Source: Streptomyces sp. ERV7
GTDB lineage: Bacteria > Actinomycetota > Actinomycetes > Streptomycetales > Streptomycetaceae
DNA: 64,000 nucleotides
Assembly (NCBI RefSeq): GCF_001653515.1
Contig: NZ_LYOY01000051.1
Location: forward strand, 248,001 to 312,000
Direction: 5' to 3'
Shown here one piece after another: positions 46,022-55,770 of the stretch. The notes under the pieces were generated by a model. It saw only the letters and a list, made by a program, of their open reading frames with translations. It ran no database searches and was not told the origin of the DNA. Each line of letters opens with the position of its first letter. Position 1 is the stretch's first letter. The translations under genes and the position numbers were made by a program.

Positions 46022-47407
46022 ATGACGATGGCGACCGAAGAATTCGAGGGCATGTCCCTTGAGGCCCTCAACGCGATGCTGGCGACGGCCAAGCCGGGCG
46101 AACTGACCGGCGCGGCCGAGACGCTGGCCGCCGCGGCGCCCGACATCGCGGACATCGCGCGGGACCTGCGCTGGTACATCGACCAGGTCAAGTGGCACGG
46201 CGCCGGTGGCGAGGCGTTCCGCGAGTGGGGCCGCGGCATGGTGTCGGAGACGCTGGTGCTGAGCGAGTACGCCGGGGTCGTCGGCCAGGAGATGGCCCGC
46301 GCGGGCCAGGCCCTGACCGAGGCGAAGGCGGCGGTCCCGGCGACGGACGGCATGTGCTACGCCGACCCCGAGAAGGAGAAGGCGCGGCTGAAGGCGCTGG
46401 GCCCGAAGACGAACGAGGCGATCAACCAGCTGAACCGGTTGTCGTCGTACTACAACGCTTCGCGGGACCGGATCTCGGCTCAGCCTGAGCCTAAGTTTGT
46501 GCCGCTGCCGGTCCAGCGCAGTGGCGACGAGTCCTCCTACGGGACGAGTTCGTCCTACGGCGGCACCACCACCGCGCACAGCGGTGGTGGTGCCGGAACC
46601 GTGGGCGGGACGTCCTACGCCCCTTCCGGTTCAACGGGTCACCACACCACGGCTGCCAATGGGGCCGTGGCCCCCGGTGCGACGGTGGCGGGACCGTCTG
46701 TTGTGCACCAGCCGGTGGGAACCAGCATCGACTCCGTCACTGTGGCTCCGCCACCGGAGACCACGACACGGCCCACCGGGCCTGCCATGCCCACCCCGCC
46801 GCACGGCGGACCGGCACCTGTCGTCACTCCGCCTCCGGTCCTGCCCGGTCCGTTCGGCAAGGGCGGCCAGGAGCGGACGCCCCCGATGACCCGTGTCGGC
46901 GTCCCGGGCGAGGGTCCCGCCACGGGCCGTGCGGTAGGAAATCCGCGCGGTCCGGGTATCGCTCGTCCGAGTGGTCCTCCGGGTACCACGCGCGGTCTCA
47001 CCCCCGAGGGCATCACCGGCGGGCGTCCCACGCTGCCGACCGGCCGCGGCTCGACGCCGCGGCTCCCGATGGGCACGGTCGTGGGCGAAGAGCGCGCCGG
47101 AACCGGAATGGGCCGTGGGCCCGTGGGCGGCGGCATGGGGCACGGTCCTGGCGGCGTGCCGCGTGGCACCACGGGCATGGGCGGTCGCAGGCTGGCTTCC
47201 GAGCCGGGTGGAACTGTTGGGGCACCGCGTGCGTCTCTCGGCGGGCGTGGTGAATTCACCCCCGGCGGTACGGGGTTGGTGAACGGCAACAAGCGAGGCA
47301 CGGACCGGCGCCGCTCCACTTCTTCCGAGGCCCCCGACTACCTGGTCGAGGACGAGGAGACGTGGGCGATGGACCACCGCAAGGTCGTCCCGCCGGTCGT
47401 CGACTGA
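46022..47407 (+). CDS. PPE-like WXG protein with Pro/Gly-rich tail
   Basis: This encodes 461 residues. Residues 1-155 are helical with a WXG-type turn WHGAGGEAFREW (about 60-71). Residues about 160-420 are low-complexity, rich in Gly, Pro, Thr and Ser, and probably extended. The end has a conserved acidic motif APDYLVEDEETWAMDHR that includes YLVED, a YxxxD export pattern. The layout resembles mycobacterial PPE proteins: a helical export domain plus a long variable tail. It is likely a secreted or wall-associated ESX substrate paired with the product just upstream. Confidence 0.7.
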   Translation: MTMATEEFEGMSLEALNAMLATAKPGELTGAAETLAAAAPDIADIARDLRWYIDQVKWHGAGGEAFREWGRGMVSETLVLSEYAGVVGQEMARAGQALTEAKAAVPATDGMCYADPEKEKARLKALGPKTNEAINQLNRLSSYYNASRDRISAQPEPKFVPLPVQRSGDESSYGTSSSYGGTTTAHSGGGAGTVGGTSYAPSGSTGHHTTAANGAVAPGATVAGPSVVHQPVGTSIDSVTVAPPPETTTRPTGPAMPTPPHGGPAPVVTPPPVLPGPFGKGGQERTPPMTRVGVPGEGPATGRAVGNPRGPGIARPSGPPGTTRGLTPEGITGGRPTLPTGRGSTPRLPMGTVVGEERAGTGMGRGPVGGGMGHGPGGVPRGTTGMGGRRLASEPGGTVGAPRASLGGRGEFTPGGTGLVNGNKRGTDRRRSTSSEAPDYLVEDEETWAMDHRKVVPPVVD

Positions 47408-47446
47408 CGTACGCAAACCATCGCCGCTCAAGGAGTCCGCAGTCCC

Positions 47447-48661
47447 ATGTTCAGCTCAGTCCGCGCAGTGCGCAGCCGCCCGGCACTTCTCGGTGCCGCA
47501 CTGGCTGCGGCACTGGCCTGCTCGGTCGGCACCGCGCCGACGGCGCTGGCCGACGACATGCGGTCCAAGCAGTGGTACCTGGACGCGATGGACGCGGACG
47601 CCATGTGGAAGGTGAGCACTGGTTCCGGAGTCACGGTGGCGGTGGTCGACAGTGGTGTCGACGACACCGTTCCCGAACTCAAGGGCCGTGTCCTGCCGGG
47701 CAAGAACATCGACAAGCCGACCAAGAGCGCCCGTGAGGACACCAACCGGCACGGGACGAACATGGGGCTGCTCATCGCGGGCAGCGGCACGCAAGGCGGA
47801 GTCAAGGGGCTCGCGCCCGGCGCCAAAGTCCTTCCGGTGAAGGCCTACGAGAACGTCCTGCCCGGGCTGAAGGTCGTCTCCCTGGGGATTCGTGCCGCTG
47901 CGGACACCGAGGCCAAGATCATTAGCGTGTCGCTGGGCGGCTCACCCAACGAGACCGAGAACGCCGAACTCAAGTCGGCGGTCGACTACGCCCTTAAGAA
48001 GGGCAAGCTCATCTTTGCGGCTGCCGGCAATGACGAGCTCGGCCGTATCGACCATCCCGGTGCGTACCCCGGTGTCGTCGCGGTGAGCGCCGTCGACTCC
48101 AAGGGCAAGGTTGCGCAGTGGTCCAACCACGGCGCAGGTCTCGGGCTCGCGGCCCCGGGCGACGAGATCCCCGGGTACTGCACGCGTGGCACGGGTTACT
48201 GCGCAAGTAAAGGCACCAGTCAAGCCACCGCCATCACCTCCGCCACCGCCGCCCTCATCTGGTCCGCCCACCCCGACTGGACCGGCAACCAGGTGCTGCG
48301 CGTGATGATGGAGACCGCCGGGCACAACGGCAAGGTGCCCAGCCAGTTCATCGGATACGGCACCGTCCGCCCCGCCCAGGTGCTCCTCAAGGGCAACGGC
48401 AACCCGGGCCCCGCCGACGTCAACCCGCTGCTCGCCGCCCGAGGCGCGGGCGCATCCACGACTTCCCCCTCTCCCGCAGACACAGCAGACAAGGGGGCAG
48501 GCAGTGGCGACCAGGAGAAGCCGCAGGCCGGTAAGGCCGCGGACGCGGAGTCCGAGGACAAGGACTCCGCGCCCTGGACCGTCATCGCCATCATCGCCGC
48601 GGTCGTCGTCCTCATCGGCGGCGCCGTCGCGGCGGTACGTGTACGCAACAAGCGAGCGTGA
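47447..48661 (+). CDS. Mycosin-like S8 protease (second copy)
   Basis: The product has 404 residues. A signal peptide ends near residue 36 (TALADD). The triad is Asp in VAVVDSGVDD, His in TNRHGTNMG and Ser in SKGTSQATAI. Asn of AAAGNDE would form the oxyanion hole. A linker rich in Asp/Glu/Lys and a C-terminal helix (VIAIIAAVVVLIGGAVAAV) anchor it. It differs clearly from the first mycosin, for example SKGTSQAT against NGTSFSAP. It lies inside the substrate operon, which suggests a dedicated role in processing those substrates. Confidence 0.88.
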   Translation: MFSSVRAVRSRPALLGAALAAALACSVGTAPTALADDMRSKQWYLDAMDADAMWKVSTGSGVTVAVVDSGVDDTVPELKGRVLPGKNIDKPTKSAREDTNRHGTNMGLLIAGSGTQGGVKGLAPGAKVLPVKAYENVLPGLKVVSLGIRAAADTEAKIISVSLGGSPNETENAELKSAVDYALKKGKLIFAAAGNDELGRIDHPGAYPGVVAVSAVDSKGKVAQWSNHGAGLGLAAPGDEIPGYCTRGTGYCASKGTSQATAITSATAALIWSAHPDWTGNQVLRVMMETAGHNGKVPSQFIGYGTVRPAQVLLKGNGNPGPADVNPLLAARGAGASTTSPSPADTADKGAGSGDQEKPQAGKAADAESEDKDSAPWTVIAIIAAVVVLIGGAVAAVRVRNKRA

Positions 48662-48694
48662 TCACTCGCTCGGACACTCACGAGAGGGAAGAGA

Positions 48695-49060
48695 ATGAGC
48701 TCCAACCCCGGTGGTCAGAGTATTGGCTACGAGGCCGTCACCAAGGCCAAGAACGCCATTGAGGAAACCGCCCACGACATGAGCCAGCAGATCCGCGTGC
48801 TGGCCGACGCGATCGCCACGGTCGGTGCCGGGTGGTCCGGTTCCGGTGCCAACCAGTTCGTGACCGCCCAGGACACGCTGAACCGGCGCCACGACGACAT
48901 CCGCCGCAAGCTGGACGTCCTCTACAACGCCGTGATCGGTACGAAGAACCTCAACCAGGAGAACGACGAAGAGGTCGACGCCGCGTTCCGGGCGATCAAC
49001 GCCCAGGGTGGCGCCACCAGCGGCGGTGTGCCCAACACCTCCGGCCTGAACAGCCTCTAG
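48695..49060 (+). CDS. esxB: WXG100 family protein EsxB
   Basis: A 121-residue ESAT-6/CFP-10-like protein with two helices joined by the WxG turn GWSGSGANQF at about residue 47. The C-terminal 20 residues are flexible. WXG100 proteins are secreted as helical dimers; in S. coelicolor the EsxA/EsxB pair is known to affect sporulation. GAGGGAAGAG lies close before the ATG at 48695. The partner gene follows after 130 bases. Confidence 0.85.
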   Translation: MSSNPGGQSIGYEAVTKAKNAIEETAHDMSQQIRVLADAIATVGAGWSGSGANQFVTAQDTLNRRHDDIRRKLDVLYNAVIGTKNLNQENDEEVDAAFRAINAQGGATSGGVPNTSGLNSL

Positions 49061-49190
49061 GCACCGCTTCCGGGCCACCGCCTCCGCGCGCTGCCCGCAG
49101 GCACCCTTCCGGCGCCGCACGCATGCGCCGCAGCTCATCCGCGTACGTACGCACGCACCCAGCACAGTTCAGACTTCACGAGGAGCAGAC

Positions 49191-49499
49191 ATGGGCGACA
49201 CGGGTCCCGACCTCAAGATTCGGTATGAGAACGTCCAGGAGATCGCGAACAGCATCCGCGCCATCTCCAAGCGCATCACGGACGACCTCGGGCGCATGGA
49301 GGCGGCCGTCAACGTCGTCGCCGCCACCTGGGACGGCGAGGCGCACGGCCAGTACCTGAAGGTCCAGAAGGACTACCGGGCCGACGCGCACGACATCCAG
49401 ATGACGCTGGAGAAGATCGCCAAGACGATCGAGACCGGCAAGGACAGCTACCACGCGACCGACCTCAAGGCGTCGCGGCTGTTCACCGAGGGCTACTGA
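49191..49499 (+). CDS. esxA: WXG100 family protein EsxA
   Basis: This 102-residue protein is two helices with the turn TWDGEAHGQYL (Trp-Asp-Gly in the WxG position, about residue 47). The C-terminal tail contains YHATD, which fits the YxxxD/E secretion signal. It likely dimerises with the EsxB-like product encoded just upstream. ACGAGGAGCAGAC before the ATG is a clear ribosome-binding site. A strong terminator follows, closing the operon. Confidence 0.88.
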   Translation: MGDTGPDLKIRYENVQEIANSIRAISKRITDDLGRMEAAVNVVAATWDGEAHGQYLKVQKDYRADAHDIQMTLEKIAKTIETGKDSYHATDLKASRLFTEGY

Positions 49500-49519
49500 G
49501 TCACCGCAGGGCGCAGGGA

Positions 49520-49552
49520 AAGGGGGTCACGCCCATCGGGCGTGACCCCCTT
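49520..49552 (+). terminator. Intrinsic terminator after esxA
   Basis: A 15-base perfect stem (49520-49534 with 49538-49552) around the loop ATC starts 20 bases after the esxA stop. The structure is symmetric enough to serve the convergent DUF397 gene as well. Confidence 0.9.
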
Positions 49553-49597
49553 CCGTATGCCCGCTCCGTATGCCCGATCAAGGCCTCGCCGGGCGGC

Positions 49598-49831
49598 TCA
49601 GCGCAGGTCGAACTCGCCGTCCCGCGCGCCCAGGACGAACGCCCTCCACTCCGCCTCGGTGTAGCGCAGCACGGTGTCGGGGTCGAGGGAGGAGCGCATC
49701 GCCACGGCCCCGCCGGGCAGATGGGCGATCTCCACCCGCTCCGCCTCCTGCTCGGTGCCGGGCGGGCTCACCCACTCCGCGCCCGAGAGGTCCAGGGCGT
49801 ACAGCTCTTCCTTCTCACGTTCGCTGCCCAT
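49598..49831 (-). CDS. DUF397 domain protein
   Basis: This 77-residue protein matches DUF397: SGAEWVSPPG at the start, then VEIAHLPGGAVAMRSSLDPD and YTEAEWRAFVLGARDGEFD at the end. Such proteins are numerous in Streptomyces and often sit beside XRE-type regulators as a small partner, sometimes acting like an antidote; no regulator partner is adjacent here. AAGGGAACG precedes the ATG at 49831. It lies between esxA and eccC with no clear functional link. Confidence 0.85.
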   Translation of the reverse strand: MGSEREKEELYALDLSGAEWVSPPGTEQEAERVEIAHLPGGAVAMRSSLDPDTVLRYTEAEWRAFVLGARDGEFDLR

Positions 49832-49954
49832 GTAGCACGTTCCCTTCGAAGTTCAGTGCCTGTCAGGGTAGTTGGAGCGGGCGGCTCGCACCGCCCGTTC
49901 CTCCTACTGTCACTGATCCGGCCCGCACCGCTCCGGTCGTCACTGCTCGGGTCG

Positions 49955-52900
49955 TCACTGCTCGGGGAGCCAGCCCAGCTGCACCAGCGGGGTGCCGCGC
50001 TTGCGGGAGACGAAGTAGCCGCGGCCCTGCGGCATCGGGCGGGGGCGGACGTTGCCGAGGACGTCGCCCTCGTTCGGGTCGCCGGACAGGACCACGCCCT
50101 GCGCGCCGAGCTCCTTGATGCGTTGCATGAAGGACTCGTACATCGAGCGGGACGCGCCCGCCGAGCTGCGGGCGATGATGAAGCGCACGCCCACGTCCCG
50201 GGAGAACGGCAGGTTCTCCACCATCACCGACAGCGGGTTGCCCGCGTTCGTCGAGACCAGCTCGTAGTCGTCGACGATGATGAACACCTGCGGGCCGGTC
50301 CACCAGGAGCGGTCGCGCAGCTGCTGCGGGGTGACGTCCGGCGGCGGCTGGCGGCGCACCATCAGGTCCGCCAGCGCGTTCATGTGCATCTCCAGCGCGC
50401 TGGACAGCGGCGCGTACTCCAGCAGATGCGTGTCCGGGACCACGTCCAGGAGCGAACGGCGGTAGTCACCGACGACGATCTTCGCCTCGTCCGGCGAGTA
50501 CCGCTCGGAGATCTTCTGGGCGAGGTGGCGCAGCAGCGCCGTCTTGCCCGACTCGCTCTCGCCGAAGACCAGGAAGAACGGGTCGGTCTCGAAGTCGACG
50601 AACACCGGCTCCAGATTGGTCTCGTCGATGCCGATCGCCACACCGTGCTGCGGGTACTCGAAGCCCTTCGGCAGCTGGTCGGCCGGGAGCCGGCGGGGGA
50701 GCAGGCGGACGGTGGGGGCCGCCGGGCCCTGCCAGGCCTCCTTGACCGTACGCACGAACGCCTCGGTGGCCTGGGAGAGCGTCTCCGGGTCGCAGGAGCC
50801 GTCCATGCGCGGCAGCGCCGACATGAAGTGCAGCTTCTCCGCGACCTGGCCGCGGCCCGGCATGCCCACCGGCACGTTGGCAGCGACCTTGCGGTCGAAC
50901 TCGGAGTCCATCGAGTCGCCGAGCCGCAGCTCCAGGCGGCCCAGGATCTGGTCCTTGAGCGCGGCGCGCACCTCCATGTAGCGGGAGGCGGTGAGGATGA
51001 CGTGGATGCCGTAGCCGAGGCCCCGGCTCGCGATGTCCTGGACGACGCCGTCGAGCATCTCGTAGTCGCCGCGGAACGCGCCCCAGCCGTCGATGACCAG
51101 GAACACGTCGCCCCAGGCCTCGCCGGGGAGGTCGCCGGCCGCGCGGCGGCGCCGGTAGGTGCCGATGGAGTCGATGCCGTTGGCGCGGAAGAACTCCTCG
51201 CGCCGGTTCAGCACCCCCGCGACCTCCGCCACCGTACGCCGCACCCGCTCGGGGTCCAGGCGCGAGGCGATGCCGCCCACGTGCGGCAGGTCGGCGACGG
51301 ACGACAGACCGCCACCGCCGAAGTCGAGCCCGTAGAACTGCACTTCGTTCGGGGTGTGGGTGAGCGCGAACGACGAGATCAGGGTGCGCAGCAGCGTCGA
51401 CTTGCCGGACTGCGGGCCGCCGACGAGCAGCATGTGGCCCGCCGCGCCCGAGAAGTCCCGGTAGAGCACCTCGCGGCGCTGCTCGAAGGGCTTGTCGATG
51501 AGGCCGAGCGGCACGATCAGACCGCCCGGGCGGGTGTACTCCGTCGCGTTCAGACCGCGCTCCGCCGTGGGCGCGATGCCCGGCAGCAGCTGGTCCAGCG
51601 AGGGCGCGTCGTCCAGCGGCGGCAGCCACACCTGGTGGGCGGGCACGCCCTGCCCCTCCAGGCGCCGCACGATCACGTCGAGCACCGTGTCCGCCAGCGC
51701 GTCGTCCTCGCCGGGGGTCCTCACCGCCGCCGGGTCGGGCGCCGCGTAGACGACCGGCACCGGGGCGGCCGTGAACAGCGCGGTGCGCCGCTCGATCGGC
51801 AGCGGGCCCACGGTGAGGTCGGGGCCGCCGGAGCGGTAGGTGCCCGACACATACGCCGCCTTGAAGCGGACCATCTCGTCGGTGCCGAACTTGAGGTAGC
51901 CGGAGCCCGGCACCGACGGCAGGTGGTAGGCGTCGGGGACGCCCAGCGCGGTGCGCGACTCGGCCGCGGAGAAGGTGCGCAGACCCACGCGGTACGAGAG
52001 GTACGTGTCCAGACCGCGCAGCTTGCCCTCCTCCAGGCGCTGCGAGGCGAGCAGCAGATGCACACCCAGGGAGCGGCCGATACGGCCGATCTGGATGAAC
52101 ATGTCGATGAAGTCGGGCTTGGCGGTGAGGAGTTCGGAGAACTCGTCGATCACCAGGACCAGCGAGGCGAGCGGCTCCAGCGGGGCGCCCGCGGCGCGCG
52201 CCTTCTCGTAGTCGTGCATGTTGGCGTAGTTGCCCGCCGAGCGCAGCAGCTCCTGGCGGCGCTGGAGCTCGCCGCGGATCGCGTCGCCCATGCGGTCGAC
52301 CAGGGTGAGGTCGTCCGCCAGGTTGGTGATGACCGCCGCCACGTGCGGCATCTGCGACATGCCGGTGAAGGTCGCGCCGCCCTTGAAGTCGGCGAGGACG
52401 AAGTTCAGCGTCTCCGAGGTGTGGGTGACCGCGAGGCCGAGCACCAGGGTGCGCAGCAGCTCCGACTTGCCGGAGCCGGTCGCGCCCACGCACAGGCCGT
52501 GCGGGCCCATGCCCTCCTGCGCGGCCTCCTTGAGGTCGAGCATGACGGGCTGGCCGTCCTCGCCGACACCGATCGGCACCCGCAGCCGCTCGGCCGTCGA
52601 GCGCGGCCGCCAGGTGCGGGCCACGTCGATGGAGCCGGCGTCGCCCAGGTTCAGCAGATCCGTGAAGTCCAGGTTGGCGAGCAGCGGCTCGTCGTCGTCA
52701 CCGCCGCCCATCTGCAGCGGCGCGAGCTGGCGGGCCAGCGCCTCGGCGGCCGGCAGCGACATCTGGTCCGGCACACCCTCGTACGCCATCCCGAAGCCCG
52801 ACTCCAGGCGCAGCCGGCCCGGCCGTACGACCACCGAGAGGCCGCCGCGCGGCTCGTCGAGCTCGCCCGGCACCACCTCGATGATGGTGACGCCCTGCAG

Positions 52901-53902
52901 CCCCTCGGCGGCCGCGAACGCCGAGTCCGGCGGCACCATCCCGCCGTCCAGGACCACCACCAGGTGCGGCTGGTCCAGGACCGGCTGGTTGTCCCGGCTG
53001 AACCGGGGCCGCCCGTCCAGCCTGCTGTGCAGCAGCAGCTCCAGCTCACCCAGGTCGTCGCCGAACAGCCGCTTGGTGCCGGCCCCGTCGACCTGGCCGG
53101 GCACCTGGGTGTGCGGCAGCCACTTCGTCCAGTCCCAGCGCCCCACCGCGCCCGGCGCCGCCACCACGGCGACCATCAGGTCGTCGGGGGAGTGCAGCGT
53201 CACCAGCTGCGCCACCAGCGCGCGCGCCGCCGACTGGGCGGCGTCCGGGTCGCCGGAGACCGTCACGTGGTAGAAGGCGCGCATCGAGACCGCCATCGGC
53301 AGCCCGTCCAGCGAGCCGTGCACCGCGAGGAACTGCTGCATCGCGCCCGCGCACAGCGGCTCCAGCTCGTCCACCGGCGCCGTCTCCGGTGCTATCAGCG
53401 GGGTGGCGAGCTGCTGGGCGCCCAGGCCGATCCGGGCCTGTCCGAAGTCGTCGTCGCCGACCCGGCGCTCCCAGACCCGCGAGCCCTCCGCGACCACCGA
53501 CCACAACTGCTCGGGCGCCGGGTGCAGATACAGCTGCGCGTCGCGCTGGCGGCGCGCGGTCTTGCGCACCGCACGCCGCGTCTGCGCGAGGTACTTGAGG
53601 TAGTCGCGCCGGACATCGGCCATTTGCCCCTGCGCACCCTTGCGGAACTTCACCAGCTGCGCGATCACCATCGCCAGTGTCGACACCAGCATCAGCGCGC
53701 CCATGATCTTCATGAACGGCGCCGAGTTGGGCATGAAGAAGAACACCACCGACGAGCCCATGCCGAGCATCGGCAGGAGCTGCATCAGCATCGACTCCTG
53801 CTGTCCGCGCGGCAGCTCCGGCGGCCCCTCGAGCCGCAGCTCGTCCGAGGACACTTCGGGCGGCAAGGACCGCGGCGGGCGTTTGACGACGATCTGGCTC
53901 AC
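49955..53902 (-). CDS. eccC: Type VII secretion ATPase EccC
   Basis: This 1315-residue FtsK/SpoIIIE-type motor powers ESX secretion and recognises substrates. Two membrane helices lie at about 38-85 (MLGMGSSVVFFFMP and IMGALMLVSTLAMVIAQL). Three ATPase domains follow, with Walker A GATGSGKS (Lys about 479), GGPQSGKS (about 834) and GESESGKT (about 1120). Domain 1 has the Walker B-like LVLVIDEFSE. All three are in one polypeptide, as in EccC of Actinobacteria outside the split EccCa/EccCb type. The GTG at 53902 is divergent from eccD. Confidence 0.95.
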   Translation of the reverse strand: MSQIVVKRPPRSLPPEVSSDELRLEGPPELPRGQQESMLMQLLPMLGMGSSVVFFFMPNSAPFMKIMGALMLVSTLAMVIAQLVKFRKGAQGQMADVRRDYLKYLAQTRRAVRKTARRQRDAQLYLHPAPEQLWSVVAEGSRVWERRVGDDDFGQARIGLGAQQLATPLIAPETAPVDELEPLCAGAMQQFLAVHGSLDGLPMAVSMRAFYHVTVSGDPDAAQSAARALVAQLVTLHSPDDLMVAVVAAPGAVGRWDWTKWLPHTQVPGQVDGAGTKRLFGDDLGELELLLHSRLDGRPRFSRDNQPVLDQPHLVVVLDGGMVPPDSAFAAAEGLQGVTIIEVVPGELDEPRGGLSVVVRPGRLRLESGFGMAYEGVPDQMSLPAAEALARQLAPLQMGGGDDDEPLLANLDFTDLLNLGDAGSIDVARTWRPRSTAERLRVPIGVGEDGQPVMLDLKEAAQEGMGPHGLCVGATGSGKSELLRTLVLGLAVTHTSETLNFVLADFKGGATFTGMSQMPHVAAVITNLADDLTLVDRMGDAIRGELQRRQELLRSAGNYANMHDYEKARAAGAPLEPLASLVLVIDEFSELLTAKPDFIDMFIQIGRIGRSLGVHLLLASQRLEEGKLRGLDTYLSYRVGLRTFSAAESRTALGVPDAYHLPSVPGSGYLKFGTDEMVRFKAAYVSGTYRSGGPDLTVGPLPIERRTALFTAAPVPVVYAAPDPAAVRTPGEDDALADTVLDVIVRRLEGQGVPAHQVWLPPLDDAPSLDQLLPGIAPTAERGLNATEYTRPGGLIVPLGLIDKPFEQRREVLYRDFSGAAGHMLLVGGPQSGKSTLLRTLISSFALTHTPNEVQFYGLDFGGGGLSSVADLPHVGGIASRLDPERVRRTVAEVAGVLNRREEFFRANGIDSIGTYRRRRAAGDLPGEAWGDVFLVIDGWGAFRGDYEMLDGVVQDIASRGLGYGIHVILTASRYMEVRAALKDQILGRLELRLGDSMDSEFDRKVAANVPVGMPGRGQVAEKLHFMSALPRMDGSCDPETLSQATEAFVRTVKEAWQGPAAPTVRLLPRRLPADQLPKGFEYPQHGVAIGIDETNLEPVFVDFETDPFFLVFGESESGKTALLRHLAQKISERYSPDEAKIVVGDYRRSLLDVVPDTHLLEYAPLSSALEMHMNALADLMVRRQPPPDVTPQQLRDRSWWTGPQVFIIVDDYELVSTNAGNPLSVMVENLPFSRDVGVRFIIARSSAGASRSMYESFMQRIKELGAQGVVLSGDPNEGDVLGNVRPRPMPQGRGYFVSRKRGTPLVQLGWLPEQ

Positions 53903-54074
53903 CGGAGCATCAATCCCTCAATACGGACGGTCACTTGCGTTCCGGCGCCCCCGTGACCGCTCGATTCGGGGGCTCCCTGCGCGCGACGGTGATCCTACTT
54001 GCAGCCTGTGACACCGGAGCCCGGTAGGGTGGCGCGCGCAGTGTGCGCAACCGCGAATCAGGGGGTCCGAGGAC

Positions 54075-55547
54075 GTGAGTACGACCGCAGCGACAGGCTT
54101 CTGCCGGGTCACGGTGGTGGCGCCCGACAGTCGCATCGATGTGGCCCTCCCGGAGGACATCGCCGTCGCCGACGTCTATCCGGAGATCCTCCGGCTCACC
54201 GGCCAGACCCAGCCCGCGGGCGCGCCCACCGGCTACCACCTGGTGCGCCGCGACGGCACCGTCCTCGACGGCGCCCGCACCCTCGCCGCCCAGCAGGTCC
54301 TCGACGGGGAGCTGCTGAGCCTGCGCCCCTTCGGCGAGTCGCTGCCGCCCGCCGTCTTCGACGACGTCTCGGACGCCGTCGCCTCCGCCGTCACCCGCGA
54401 CCGCCATCTGTGGAGCGACGACCTGCTGCGCTGGGCGGGCCTGGCCGGCGGCGTCCTGCTGCTCGTCCTGATGGGCTTCGTCCTCTGGTACGCGGACCCC
54501 GTCGACCACGACATGCACGGCCTGCCCGGCATCATCGCGGGCTCCGCGGGCCTGCTGCTCACCGCCTTCGCGGGGGTGCGGGCCCGGGTCTACTCCGACC
54601 GCGCCAGCGCCGTGGCCCTCGGCCTCGGCGCGCTGCCCCTGCTGCTGATCGCGGGCTCCGGCATCATCGGCCCGGACAGCGGCGACGGCCCCGGCAAGCT
54701 CCAGTTCCTGCTCGGCTGCGTCACCGTCCTGGTGGCCTCGGTGTCCCTGGTCGTGCTCACCCCGAGCGGCGACGCCCCGTTCGTGGCGACCACCTTCCTC
54801 GCCGCCACCGGCACCCTCGCCACCTTCGTGGCCATCCTCACCGAGTCCACCGCCACCCGGACGGCCGCGGTCTGCGCCCCGGTCGCCATCGGCCTGGTCG
54901 CCTTCCTGCCGGGCCTGTCCGCACGCTTCGCCCGGCTCCCCATCGGCTACGCCTCCCCGCGCAGCGCCACCGCCGACGACTTCGGCGCCGAGCCCAGCAG
55001 CACCCCCGAAGCCCGCCCCGTCGACGCCGAGCGCATCGCCGCCCAGGCCCGGCGCGGCCACGAGATGCTGCTCGGCCTGGTCGGCGGCTGCGCCGCGACC
55101 GTGGTCGGCTCCGCCGCCGTCCTCGGCTTCTCGCACAGCCTCTACGGCCAGCTCCTGGCCCTGATGGCCGGGCTCGCCATGCTGCTGCGCGCGCGTCTGT
55201 TCCGCTACACCTCGCAGGTCGCCTGCGTCCTGGTGGCCGGGCTCGCCGCGATCGCGCTGCTGGTCCTCGGCCTCTCCCTGAACCCGCCCGGAGATCTGCT
55301 GTACGACTTCGTCCGCTACGGCGACCGCGGCTCTCTCGACATCCGTACGATCTGGCTCTCCGCGGCCGTCGCGGCCGGTGCCGCCCTGATCACCGCCATC
55401 GGCCTGATCATCCCGAAGAAGGGCCTCTCGCCCTTCTGGGGCCGCACCCTCGACCTCGCCGAGGGCGCCGTGCTGCTCTCGCTGGTCCCGCTCTGCCTGG
55501 CCGTCCTGGACGTCTTCGACCGCGCCCGCTCGCTCACCAGCGGCTGA
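54075..55547 (+). CDS. eccD: Type VII secretion integral membrane protein EccD
   Basis: The product has 490 residues. The N-terminal 90 residues form a ubiquitin-like domain (CRVTVVAPDSRIDVALPEDI), as in EccD. About eleven hydrophobic helices follow and would form the membrane vestibule of the ESX translocon. The loop with AQARRGHEMLLGLVGG is characteristic. GTG 54075 is divergent from eccC over 172 bases. Together with eccB, eccC and eccE this completes the core membrane complex; no eccA or espG was found, as is usual in Streptomyces. Confidence 0.93.
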   Translation: MSTTAATGFCRVTVVAPDSRIDVALPEDIAVADVYPEILRLTGQTQPAGAPTGYHLVRRDGTVLDGARTLAAQQVLDGELLSLRPFGESLPPAVFDDVSDAVASAVTRDRHLWSDDLLRWAGLAGGVLLLVLMGFVLWYADPVDHDMHGLPGIIAGSAGLLLTAFAGVRARVYSDRASAVALGLGALPLLLIAGSGIIGPDSGDGPGKLQFLLGCVTVLVASVSLVVLTPSGDAPFVATTFLAATGTLATFVAILTESTATRTAAVCAPVAIGLVAFLPGLSARFARLPIGYASPRSATADDFGAEPSSTPEARPVDAERIAAQARRGHEMLLGLVGGCAATVVGSAAVLGFSHSLYGQLLALMAGLAMLLRARLFRYTSQVACVLVAGLAAIALLVLGLSLNPPGDLLYDFVRYGDRGSLDIRTIWLSAAVAAGAALITAIGLIIPKKGLSPFWGRTLDLAEGAVLLSLVPLCLAVLDVFDRARSLTSG

Positions 55548-55770
55548 CGGGCCCCTGCGGACGCCTCCGGGACACGCCCGGGGGCGGGCGACCCCCCGAT
55601 CGGACGAGTCCCGGCGTACTGGTACGCTGTGTGACGGCCGTTTGTGTACGCGTCTTCGGATTGTTCTGGAGGCTGCGCCCAGCGGATCCCCGCCTCCCGA
55701 GTAACGGAAGCCCCCCTGAGACAAAGACCAGGGGCACTCGGTGGCACATCAAGACTACGAGGAGTACCGA

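Noticed and set aside
49721..53956. 1411-residue open frame on the + strand over eccC
   Set aside because: It mirrors eccC, is His/Arg/Gln-rich and matches no family; eccC on the other strand is unmistakable.
36667..55547. Prophage or recently acquired island
   Set aside because: The genes are the conserved Streptomyces type VII locus with the same base composition as the flanks; no integrase, tRNA or attachment repeat was seen.
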